From contig BSQZ01000011.1 of the NCBI GenBank assembly GCA_033239005.1, forward strand, positions 5,067,001-5,131,000: a stretch of DNA of 64,000 bases, in the 5' to 3' direction. Every line of letters starts with the position of its first letter. The first letter of the stretch is position 1. Below the pieces are notes generated by a model that worked only from the letters and a program-made list of their open reading frames with translations, made no database searches and was not told where the DNA came from. Below are positions 12,801 through 22,700 of the stretch, in pieces. Source of the DNA: Lamellibrachia satsuma. Its lineage: Eukaryota; Annelida; Polychaeta; Sabellida; Siboglinidae. A program made the translations under genes and the position numbers.

Positions 12801-13607
12801 TAAGTGTATGTTTTCTGGGTGGTCAGTTACAAATAAGTGTTCTCTGGGTGGTCAGTTACAAATAAGTGTTCTCTGGGTGGTCAATTACAAATAAGTGTTC
12901 TCTGGGTGGTCAGTTACAAATAAATGTATGTTTTCTGGGTGGTCAGTTACAAATACGTGTTCTCTGGGTGGTCAGTTACAAACAAGTGTATGTTCTCTGG
13001 GTGGTCAGTTACAAATAAGTGTATGTTTTCTGGATGGTCATTTACAAACAAGTTTATGTCCTCTGGGTGGTCAGTTACAAATAAGTGTTCTCTGGGTGGT
13101 CAGTTACAAATAAGTGTTCTCTGGGTCGTCAGTTACAAATACGTGTTCTCTGGGGGGTCAGTTACAAACAAGTGTTTTCTGGATGGTCAGTTACAAATAA
13201 GTGTTCTCTGGGTGGTCAATTACAAATAAGTGTTCTCTGGGTGGTCAGTTACAAATAAGTGTTCTCTGGGTGGTCAGTTACAAATAAGTGTATGTTTTCT
13301 GGTTTGAACTCTTACAAACAAGTGTATGTTCTCTGGGTGGTCAGTTACAAATAAGTGTTCTCTGGGGGGTCAGTTACAAATAAGTGTATGTTTTCTGGGT
13401 GGTCTGCTACAAAGTGTATGTTCACTGTGTGGTTTGTTACATACAAGTGTATGTTCTCTGTTACAAATCAATGTATGTTCACTGTGTGGTTTGTTACAAA
13501 TAAGTGTATGGGAATTTCAGGGTTGGTGTGGATGGAAAGGTCCTGATTTCTGGGATCAACGAGCCCACTACAACATGTGCCTGCCACAGAGACCAGACAT
13601 GATATAA
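881..13607 (+). CDS. UFSP2: UFM1-specific protease 2, C-terminal protease domain (5' part outside window)
   Basis: UFSP2 is the cysteine protease that matures UFM1 and removes it from substrates, acting largely at the ER. Five exons are readable: about 881/888-1149 (start inferred; an in-frame stop at 877-879 limits it), 1745-1843, 2165-2267, 3268-3392 and 13521-13607 ending in TAA. All have AG/GT borders and compatible phases. The protein shows the catalytic box NGWGCAYRS (Cys codon 1057-1059), then WIGSTEV, then [10 protein letters not shown] (Asp 3345-3347, His 3351-3353), and ends [11 protein letters not shown]...CLPQRPDMI, the usual end of UFSP2 (peptidase family C78). N-terminal exons must lie before position 1. 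The last intron is 10.1 kb and nearly all minisatellite. A polyA signal follows at 13773. The identity is very secure; only the first exon's 5' edge is uncertain. Confidence 0.95.
1196..1430 (-). mobile_element. LINE 3'-end remnant (RTE-like EN-RT retrotransposon)
   Basis: Read on the minus strand, this intron segment encodes [20 protein letters not shown], then a segment like [11 protein letters not shown], ending just after a stop. This resembles the C-terminal tail of endonuclease/reverse-transcriptase LINEs, where IRRRRWxWIGHTLRKP and a terminal W-rich segment are typical. No reverse transcriptase core is present, so this is a 5'-truncated, dead copy inside the UFSP2 intron. The clade is inferred. 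Confidence 0.7.
2621..2790. repeat. 25-bp tandem repeat, 7 copies
   Basis: Seven head-to-tail copies start at 2621, 2646, 2671, 2696, 2721, 2746 and 2771, exactly 25 bp apart. The core is GCCCTAATGGTGCTAAAGTA. Copies are nearly identical (one GTCCT variant), suggesting recent expansion. The array is in the UFSP2 intron between the third and fourth exons. Confidence 0.95.
3495..4082. repeat. 420-bp duplication of the array's left flank
   Basis: The non-repetitive left edge of the large array (about 3495-3660) is repeated at an exact 420-bp offset (about 3915-4080), including the AATTAATTACTGATTG block and the GGCATCAAGTGGGGTCTACA block, with almost no differences. The first copy includes about a dozen minisatellite units. 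This shows the array has grown by duplication of unique flank plus repeats, not only by gain of single units. Confidence 0.95.
3590..13510. repeat. 9.9-kb minisatellite of 29/33-bp units filling the last UFSP2 intron
   Basis: Several hundred head-to-tail copies of a unit with core TTCTCTGGGTGGTCAGTTAC plus AAATAAGTG. Two length classes alternate: 29 bp, and 33 bp with an extra TATG after the GTG. Because 33 is a multiple of three, runs of the long class create open frames repeating [11 protein letters not shown] or its frame-shifted versions; runs of 29-bp units break them. Higher-order copies exist: the stretches starting 10975 and 11552 are near identical (offset 577), as are those starting 12316 and 12895 (offset 579) and 8230. 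Units at the right edge (13400-13510) are diverged, and the array stops about 15 nt before the splice acceptor at 13520. Confidence 0.97.
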
Positions 13608-13772
13608 TGATAGAAGTGACAAAATACAACATTCCTTGTCTACATCAACAACTGGCACCACGAAGTGTCAATCATAGTTGCTAGTGTAAACTATGGATTC
13701 TTCACAGCTGGTTGCTATGAGCATCTAGATAGATGTATCATGATACTTGTAAAGCTGTGATTACGTTAGAGC

Positions 13773-13778
13773 AATAAA
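13773..13778 (+). promoter_or_regulatory. UFSP2 polyadenylation signal
   Basis: AATAAA lies 166 bp after the UFSP2 stop codon in otherwise non-coding sequence, on the coding strand. It is the first such hexamer after the stop. Confidence 0.7.
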
Positions 13779-13865
13779 TGTATCAAAGTTGGAGCAGCAT
13801 TTAATTGACAATCTCCATTATTACTACAGAGATTGTAATTATGTTTCAAGCTTGCAATCCCATTG

Positions 13866-13943
13866 GTGTAGTCAGAAGCCCCTGGTGGCGAGGGTAGATC
13901 TGCCAGGGGTACTCATGTAGTCAGAGGCCCCTGGTGGCGAGGA
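13866..13943. repeat. 50-bp offset short direct duplication
   Basis: A 27-bp block containing GCCCCTGGTGGCGAGG occurs at 13866 and again at 13916 with one change. Between the copies is GCCAGGGG, the inverse of the CCCCTGG core, so the pair can also fold. It is downstream of UFSP2. Confidence 0.8.
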
Positions 13944-14232
13944 TGGTTACGACTAGACTATAACAACCCTGATGTTTTCTCAAATATTTAACACTTTCTC
14001 GTCATCTAGATACCTTCACAAAATACACTTCTTGTCCTCTACTATTCAGTTTCTCCCACCTCATGTTACAGAACTAGTTTTATTGCAGATTTATTGTCCC
14101 ACCTCCAAAGTTGTCCTTTTAGCTGGCTAGCTTCTGCATTTTGTTTATCCAAAGCTTCACCTATTTTATTACTTTGCAACCATACCATGATGTAACTGTC
14201 AAATGGAATCCATTTCTCTTAATCTCTCTTTT

Positions 14233-14415
14233 GGGGCGCGGTAGAGTAGCAGTTAGAATGCCAGACCTCAATCGAGAGAACCCGGGTTCGAATTCTCTTG
14301 CTGCCATTTTGAAGCTTTGGCAATTTTGTTCACTCCACGTTGCCACAGTTCACTCAGCTGTATAAAGAGTGCATATATGAACGAATAGTCTTTGCGTAGT
14401 AATTGCATAGCCACA
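14233..14415 (+). mobile_element. tRNA-derived SINE, 3'-truncated copy
   Basis: The segment begins GGGGCGCGGTAGAGTAG, has an A-box-like stretch, and then a good B box (GGGTTCGAATTC), as in RNA polymerase III promoters of tRNA-derived SINEs. The following body (CCACGTTGCCACAGTTCACTC) is shared with the copies at 27597 and 46387, so this is a dispersed element and not a tRNA gene. It lacks the 3' tail seen in the other copies. Confidence 0.85.
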
Positions 14416-15150
14416 GTTGTAATTATGTAGTACAAGTATTTTAAATGATTTACTTGTGTGTATATTTTATGACGGGTGGTGCTAGGCAAGTAGTAAATTT
14501 TGAAATAAAATGTGAATTATGTTATGAAAGACCGATCAGTAATATTATTTTATCTTTCATAACAAGTTTTACGACTCTGCCTTCGGTCAGATCTATATAG
14601 AGGGATGCAGTATTTTTTGTCCTATTGGACATGTCTGATACGGACAGAAATAGTTATTTACGCCATGACATGTCACCGCGTATGAAATGATATTCGCGAT
14701 TACGATGGACGTATTCCTTACGTTTACCACTATCAAATTCTTCTACTCTTTTGCATATATCACATACAAAATGACATGTTTGATGATGATGGTGGAACTA
14801 TTGTTTATGTACAAAACAACAAAAGAACACGGCTAAATAACCATCAACAAATAATTGGAGACAGCCCACTGTTTTCTGTCGGTCTGAACTTGGCAGTGTG
14901 TGTGGCGATGTGGAATTAAAGTGTATTATAATGCATAATCTGGCAACACTAAATCATGAAACTGGATATATTTTTACTATTGGAGCAGTTAAATAATATC
15001 TATTGCAGTTAACAGAGATTAATTTGTCTTATTTATCTATTGTTTGGTAATTAAAAATGTATCGTTTGATTATTAATAATCTAACTGCAAAAGCAAAAAA
15101 CATAAATAGCAAGGAAACTCAAAAACAAATGGATCTCAAATATGTACACA
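14416..15150. other. AT-rich intergenic sequence, nothing recognised
   Basis: Intergenic DNA between the convergent genes UFSP2 and UBE2A/B. I see no conserved reading frame or repeat family. Confidence 0.45.
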
Positions 15151-15592
15151 TTAAGAGCAAAATTAAGATTATTCAATACACTTGTAAAATAAGCGTTACT
15201 GGACAGATGTGACCTGGAAGTTGAAAAAAACACAAACTGGAGACCTTCCAATTGAAGTGTCTAAGGAGGATGCTCACAGTTAGATGGCTGTAGGTTATGT
15301 CGAATATAGATATCCTGAATAAAATCCTGAGTAAATATGAGACGATGGAAGTGCGTAGGACATATACTCTGAAAGAAAGAAGACTGCCTGAAGGCTTTGA
15401 CATGGACATGAGAAACGGAAAGTGGGTTGTCCAAAAACAGACTTAACAACCATAGAAAAAGAAAGGCAAGAACTGGGCTGGAAAATATGGTACTGATGCG
15501 AAACTTTGGCAGAATTAGCTGACGAAGGAGCACAGAAGCCTTATGGGCCATGGACTCGAGAGGATAGGATAGTTGAGGTGCCATAATTCTCT
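15150..15592 (+). mobile_element. LINE 3'-end remnant
   Basis: In shifting plus-strand frames the sequence gives KLETFQLKCLRRMLTVRW, then RKVGCPKTDLTTIEKERQEL, then a C-terminal stretch. This is the pattern of the region after the reverse transcriptase in EN-RT LINEs (cysteine-linker, LRRIL.IRW, KRKRGRPK-like motif, terminal helix). Frameshifts and stops mark it as dead. No intact domain remains, so the clade is not assigned. Confidence 0.6.
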
Positions 15593-16500
15593 CTAATGGG
15601 GTTTAATAATAATTGGTGTCTGCATCTACACATGTTTAGGTGGATTCTTTACTAAACAGACCCGGGCCAATGATCAAAAACCCACTGGTTATATTACGTT
15701 CAGACATTTATAGCAAAAACATACAAACACACATGGTTTATATAGTTACTTTAATACACTTTGTACAGTTATACAATACTTGCTAGCTACAGCAGACATT
15801 CAACAAACACCACAGTTTAATTCAGACCAGTTGAAAACATGTCTGGATTATAGCAATTAAGAATTTTGCTTCGATGCTATCACTTTCCTTTGGTACATTG
15901 AAGCAAAACATCTACACACAAGATCTTCTTAATGTCACATTTCAGATCAATGCCTGCCCATATGTTTAATAAGAAACTTTGTTCTTGTTCAAATTGAGTT
16001 ACTCTTCACACGTCAGCAACGCATCTGTGTTTGTTGGTGTTGAAGCATTGCATTTTGGGTACTTTTATTTTCCCGTGTTGGCAGCGCTACCTACAACCGC
16101 TATTTTCTTATCAAATTGTCCCGGTTGATGTTTCTCAACAAAATTATGCACCTGTCCACACTATTGAGATATTCAGAAGAAAAAACAGAAATACGAAAAC
16201 GTGGTTCATTCTAACAAGCTGTTCTTAAAAATTCGCCACCCAAACTGTTATGTTAAACACAATCCCATTGGCTAGCCACACGACAAAAAACGTTATGCAA
16301 TGCCGCTTATACTTGCATTGAAACTAAGCGTTAGCAACAGCGTAAATTATGAGACTAACTGAGAGGAAACAAATGTCAGAAACAACGTCCTATCACAAAA
16401 TAACAGTGTTGACTCGCAAACGGCAGCTCCCAAAATGTGGCACAGTCACAAACAACAATAACGATAACTTAGGGAAGCATATATCGCTTACAGGATTTTT
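15593..16500. other. Downstream region of UBE2A/B, no gene recognised
   Basis: AT-rich intergenic sequence on the 3' side of the minus-strand UBE2 gene. Part is probably its 3' UTR beyond exon 5b. An AATAAA on the minus strand at 16504-16509 is the nearest candidate polyA signal after that exon's stop. Confidence 0.45.
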
Positions 16501-16637
16501 GTGTTTATTGCCACCATCGTCATCGTCGCAGCTGCCAAAACGTGACGCCGAACCATAGGAAACAGATAGAGCCACATACACGCATCGCATTTCTCAATGT
16601 CCTTCCAAAAACACTGACCCGCATATACCCATCAACG

Positions 16638-16766
16638 TCAACAGTTAATCCAACTCTCTTCCACGATTGCACGCACTTTCTTTTCATATTCACGCCGATT
16701 CTCCTGATACAGCTGGGCTGCAAGGTTATTGGCCGGACTGTTTGGGTTTGGCTCGTCCAACAACGA
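16638..16766 (-). CDS. UBE2A/B (RAD6): UBE2A/B terminal exon 5b (vertebrate-like C terminus)
   Basis: The acceptor TTGCTATTTCAG is followed by codons for [20 protein letters not shown], continuing to SWINC and TGA (16640-16638). It replaces exon 5a in the same phase after exon 4. The end resembles vertebrate UBE2A/B, which stop just after an SW dipeptide with a short polar tail. A minus-strand AATAAA lies about 130 bp downstream. It is the farther of the two candidate last exons from exon 4. Confidence 0.93.
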   Translation of the reverse strand, partial: SLLDEPNPNSPANNLAAQLYQENRREYEKKVRAIVEESWINC

Positions 16767-19700
16767 CTGAAATAGCAAGAGCAACAATCGGACGTCTGCG
16801 AAATGCTTTTCCACTACAAAGTTCAGAAAAATTTCTGCATCATCATCACGCAATCAGTTCGTGCCAAAAACTGTCACTTTCAAGTTTCGACCATTATGAT
16901 TTCCACACAAGTATAATTGTTCAAATTCTGGTTCAAGCCAACTCTTGATCAGAATGCATATTTCTCTGGTGAGCAGCGACGAGGTGTTCGGTTCTAAACA
17001 TGTTTCTAAAACTGCTCCATGCTGCACTGCACCATGGGAAGGGATGGTTAGACACTATGAAGGTGGCAGGCATTGTGCGTCAACATAAACACCAGCACAC
17101 GGCTGCACTGTTCAAAGTGTGAGTGACAGTAGCGCACGCAGACTACACACGCACAGCGACGCAACCTTCAACCCGTGACGACGCTCGCCTCCAGCAAAAA
17201 CTGGATGCCGTACGGTGCGGCCGCGCTTCTCTCAAGGCTGCATACGGTTCATAGTTAAAAGCCACTGCCGGTGCTGCGGCGCTATTGATCATCATCGTCC
17301 TCGTTCCAGCTCTCCTGCACAATCGCTGCTACTTTTTTCTCGTACTCCCGCCGGTTTTCGCGGTATAACTGAGCAGCCTCATTGTTGGCAGGACTATTGG
17401 GATTTGGGTCGTGTAGCAACGACTGAAACAGGAAGAAGACGAACGCCATCTGACAGTGTCCTACCCCATTCACTGCACACCACGCTCCTTAGTTCTTTTC
17501 TTGGGTGCGTGCGGCTTCAGGTTGATCTGATTTGAAACATTTTAAAGAATTTTAAAGATTAAAAAAGCATATCGCTCAGTGATACGATGCACTAGGACCT
17601 AGTTTGGTGAGATAAAATTTAAGACCTTCCTTTCGGAAAATTTTCATTTTAAAGCCATACAATGCAAGATTACGTTTAAGACTGTTTAATATGCCACACA
17701 CACCCAGTTTCTACACCCCACTGCGCACATCCCAACAGCCCTAGTCCCGTCATCCATGCACAGGTCTCACGCGGGTGGTTTAGATCTTAATTAAACAAAA
17801 ATGGACATGTCATTAATAATGTTGCCTCGTAAGTTCCACAACTTTCTTCAAACACAATCCTTATGCGAGTAATCTTGCAGTTGCACTACATAAAATCAAT
17901 ACTATGACAGAAACTGTCCAAAATGTTGGTGGCATCCCAGAGATGCTTTTGTCTGTCTCAGTATTACTAAAATCACTTCACCAGTGTTAATTTGACTGCA
18001 CATGTGCCTAAACATGCACGAGAACTGTGTGATGATGCAAGAAATTTTTTACTACAGAACGCTACAGTGATGTTACCATACGAATCCACATATGGTTATA
18101 TTTATATACTTCCATATATATATTTCCAAAAATTACTAATCGAGTTGTTGATTAAAGATACAAACTCTGATCGGTTTATCATAAAATCATGTTACATAGT
18201 ATAAACTATATCTATTTTAACATCTTCATTGTTTTAATAAACAATGAAACGTAATTTTACAGACATTAATGATTATGCCAACTCGATAAAATCGGTCCAG
18301 TTCTTGGAAACCATCAACAGCTGTTCACAAATGCACAGAACAACAAAGTTGACATTCATTTAAACAGATAAAATTATATTAAAATTTGTGTTTCAATAAA
18401 ACACATTTGGGCGATCAAGAGATTACAAAATAGTTTGTATAAAATAATGATTTATGATAAAAACGATCAGTGTTTGTAGCTTTGCTGTAGCCATATGGAC
18501 AAGGTAGATTCTCACCTGAATTGATGTTAAAATGGCTGACACGTCATACGTGGGACTCCACCGGTTCTGGAGAATGTCCAGACATATACTGCCATCAGCA
18601 TACACTGAGAACACAAGAAACACTCACTCATCTAACACAACTGGATTCTTTTATTAATATATTCAACATTCTGCATTTACAAATGTTAGCAGGGTTGGAA
18701 AAAACTCTATTTTTTTATCCAAAAAAATCTTATTTTTTAATTCAATCGGATTTTTTTCAATCTTATGTATACCTGAGTTTTAACAGAGGGTGCATGGTCT
18801 TAGAACATTATATATATATATATATATATAATTAAAAAATAAATACCAGTGCTAACATTTACATGCTGAAAAATACAATCACTTTAAATCCTTACTCTCG
18901 ACTCGAGTGCCAAATAACAGTATAGGGTGGCAAATCGGTCTAACGCTTCGAGATCAAAATCTAGGATCTGGAAGCACTGGATCCCACTAAATTCACGACT
19001 GTCGTTCAAAAGGATACCTTAGCCATCAAAGGGAGCCACATGTAGCTCCAGTTGGGAGCAACTGATTTTAGCATCAGTGGTAAACTGCTCTGTGGATGGT
19101 TGATTAGCATGAGCAATAGGGAGTGAGAGCGATTGCTCTCCTAAAAAAATTATGCCCTGCACAATGCACGATTATTGGAGAATATAGGCTGGCACAAATG
19201 TTTAAGTCTAATAATAGTATAGTGCCAAATAAGGTGATTATAGGGTGGCATTTTTCATCAAATAAATACACGTATAGGGATGTTTATTCGGCACTCAAGA
19301 GGAACAACTTTGTCCTGTTTAACTGTAAACTCAGAAATATGAGCATTAAACAACTTTAGAAGTACTTTAGCAAAATAAAAGTAAATAACATTTAAAATCA
19401 AATCAACACTCTAAAACAGAATCCAGGCTTATACAGAGTAGAGATTGGAGCTGATGTTGGGCTCATTGAATTGAGATAATTTCCACAGCTGCTTGTAGTT
19501 CCTTAGGCCATAAATATTATTTATATTTTAAGGCAATGACCTTTGTGGTTATTGTTTGTTGAGAGGGTGAATTATCACCTATAATTATAATATAGGTTCA
19601 CTTTAAAAAAATTTTTCTCAATGTACTCTAGCCAGAGTGCAAATTGATACCACACTATACAGATGGTTTCACTTCAGTCAACATTCTAAATTGGTAACAA

Positions 19701-22700
19701 CTAGTACAAGTGTTTGCTTAAGGTAGGATTTATCTCAGGGCTTCCGACTTGGAAATATGCTGCCCCCTGAAGACTTTGTGGCTTCACTGCATTCAGTATG
19801 CAGAAATGTGTAAAACGTCATCAAATGATACCAAATTAGAATGAAACCACATCACAAGAAATTCTACTAATTCCAATCCATCTGTGAAGGTTTCAAGGTC
19901 AGAAAATAAAACAGATTTTTTGGAGTGATTTAAATCATGATTTAAATCAAACAACTCTGAATGTTAGTCAACATTTTATAGCTGTACTTCAATAACACCA
20001 GAATGTAAAAAAATTACATTACAATTTCTTAAATACTAAATATAAATACAGCCATGTTCATAACTCAAGTCTTGATTAACAAAGCATGAGGATTGTTGAT
20101 TACCAAAGAGCAGATGAACGAGACGACTGGAGATAAATAAAGCTGCCCTAGTTCACAATAACCTTCATCTGTTCAGCAAACTAGACATGACTTCAGCCAA
20201 TGTTGAAAATGTGAATGACTTACATACTATAATGTGGATAATACTTAATTAATAAGATTATAATTAGTAAAACAATATATTATAATTAGTCTTCAAAATG
20301 TCAAAAACAATTAAACATTGTATACTAGGCTATTTTTACTGGGCTAATTTCAACAGTTTTGCACATCTGCACCAGCACAAAAACAAGTTACTAGCAGTTA
20401 TAAGGAATAGCCATACGACTCCCGGAATACTATCAAACAGTCAAATGTATTTCAATTCCTCCTACTTACCATTCGGGTGAAACATTTTAGAGACAAATCT
20501 AACTGTCGGTGGCTTGTTAGGGTATTCTTCTGTGAATTCTATCGTCAATTTGAAGGTACCATCTTCAAAAGGCGTCTCGTGAGGTCTGAAAGGGAAATCA
20601 AAGTCATCTTTATTTTTACTAATTCAGATTTGTTTCTTTCCCTCACAATATGCTGTAATTCAGACGAAAAAGATTAACAAACATCTTTTTGCATTACAAT
20701 GTGAAAGGCCGCATAAAAATTGTGGGCATTCTGGGAAGCCTTGCCCCTTTTGACATGGGCTTACAATTTGTTTATTTGCTAGAATAGAAACCTGCAGATG
20801 GGTGACAATAGGAGCCAATGTCACTGGTGTAGGCAATTAATCGTCTTCACCTCCCATGCCCTTAAATTGACACTTCGTTATGTTAACTTTTTTTGTGGCT
20901 GTGAACTGCTGCAGATGAATTGCTGTTCATCCACCCTGCACTAACTGTTGCAACTGCAGCTGCTTTCAGCTTTTATATGAAATGATTACCCCACTTGTCT
21001 TCGATCATACGAAACTGTGAACTGGATTTTAACACATTCCTCAGATGGCGCCACTATTCAGCAGGGTTTCCCCAAGAAAGAGGGCAAATCAAACCAATCA
21101 AGATACCGCAAACATATTATGACACTACTAAAGAGAAGGTCAAGTTTAGAAAATCGGACAGCTTAAAATGTGTCTTGTTTGCATAAATCTTTTGTTCATT
21201 TGATTCAGGTCTTTATTTCAACAACAACACAAAAAATAGCCAAACATAAAATATATATCAGTCTTGATGTTGAAAAGGGCAAGAAGTGTGTCACTTACAA
21301 CACTTGCCCATTTACCATAAATATAACAAGAAGCAAATAATTACAGTATACAACATGCATGATTACAACTTAACTATTTATATGTCAATATGAACAATGG
21401 TATATTACAGTTTAGACTAGGCAATCACTATAGCATAGTTCAAGAATAACAACATGTAAAGACCAGCATAAACAAAACAATTTTTTGTAGCTACAATAAA
21501 TCTATATTTATACAGCCAAGCTGTTATGTTTATACTACATAGCTAACCAAAATGTTAGCAATGTTTTTTAAATGATGAATGTTTCTACAACATATTAAAT
21601 AGCTGTCAAGTGAGATCCATAGAATTACACCTTTAACTAAAATACACATTCTCTTTAAATTGGTACGAGCATAATTATTTTTTAAGGTGGGACTTTGTCT
21701 GGTTATACAGATATACTTGTACAAAGTAAACAACTTTTGTATATTCACTGGTAGCGAATTGCCATTTGCCTTGTACATAATAAGTAGTTCGTAATTCCAC
21801 AATATCTGGTACTTTCAGGATACGTAACTCGGAGAATACACAAGAAGTGTGGTCCAACCTCGTAGCTCTACAAATCTCCTCATCACATTGTGTAGCTACT
21901 ACTAACCAATGTTAAACATGATTCACAATTGATATATAGTAGCGGAAACATAGAAAAGCACTACATGCATTTTTGTTTTGTCATCGTCTCTTTTCAATGT
22001 TGCTCTTGTGTCCTTTTCAAAAGTGGTATAACTACTGTACATTGAACTGATACTTACAGTGATGCACATTGGGTGGACCAATTAAACTTGAAAATGTCCT
22101 ATTGATGTGGCCTTGATCAGGTCATTTGTCCGATAAAATTATCGTCGGAGCGGTCATGTGTCCTATCTTTTTGTTATCACTGTGGACACTGAGAACAACT
22201 TTTACCGAACTCCACAGTCCGTTCTCTAGTTCGGCTTCTTGCTATTTGGCTGCGTCGGCAATTCATGCCAATGTGTCATCTATTTCTGGCCCTGAAGAAG
22301 GCGTTTCAACAACAGACGGTTTTTAAAATGCAAAGTACTTCAGTTACTAAGCATTACAGGCGCTGTTTTATGAAAATGTGTTAATTCACTAGCCACTAGG
22401 GGTGCTGACAATACCAGAACTGTCCAACAACGGGTGCTCCATTAGTGTGGTCATGATCCACCAGGTGGTGTGCTGGAAATACTTCCGTTACTAGGCACTA
22501 TCAAGAAGTTCTTCAGTATGCCAGTTCTCCCATTGATTTCAGTTATGCGACCTCAGCCAGTCTAGATCTGGCTGGTTTCAAATACGCTTGCTGACTTCCT
22601 GAAGATCTTTGTCAAGGGCAGTTGGGAATGTTGTTCGTGGACGCCCTTGCCAGCCAGCAACGTCAGTGGATGTGAAATATTGGTCTTTGACTATGGGCAG

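Noticed and set aside
3590..13510. CRISPR-like or other spacer array
   Set aside because: Units are directly contiguous without unique spacers, and the genome is eukaryotic.
3530..13607. Dozens of open frames of 60-170 codons repeating [11 protein letters not shown] or [11 protein letters not shown]
   Set aside because: They arise from runs of the 33-bp minisatellite unit (a multiple of three), change frame at each 29-bp unit, and lie within a UFSP2 intron.
14233..14305. A tRNA gene
   Set aside because: Although A- and B-box-like motifs are present, the same sequence plus a non-tRNA body recurs at 27597 and 46387, so it is a SINE head.
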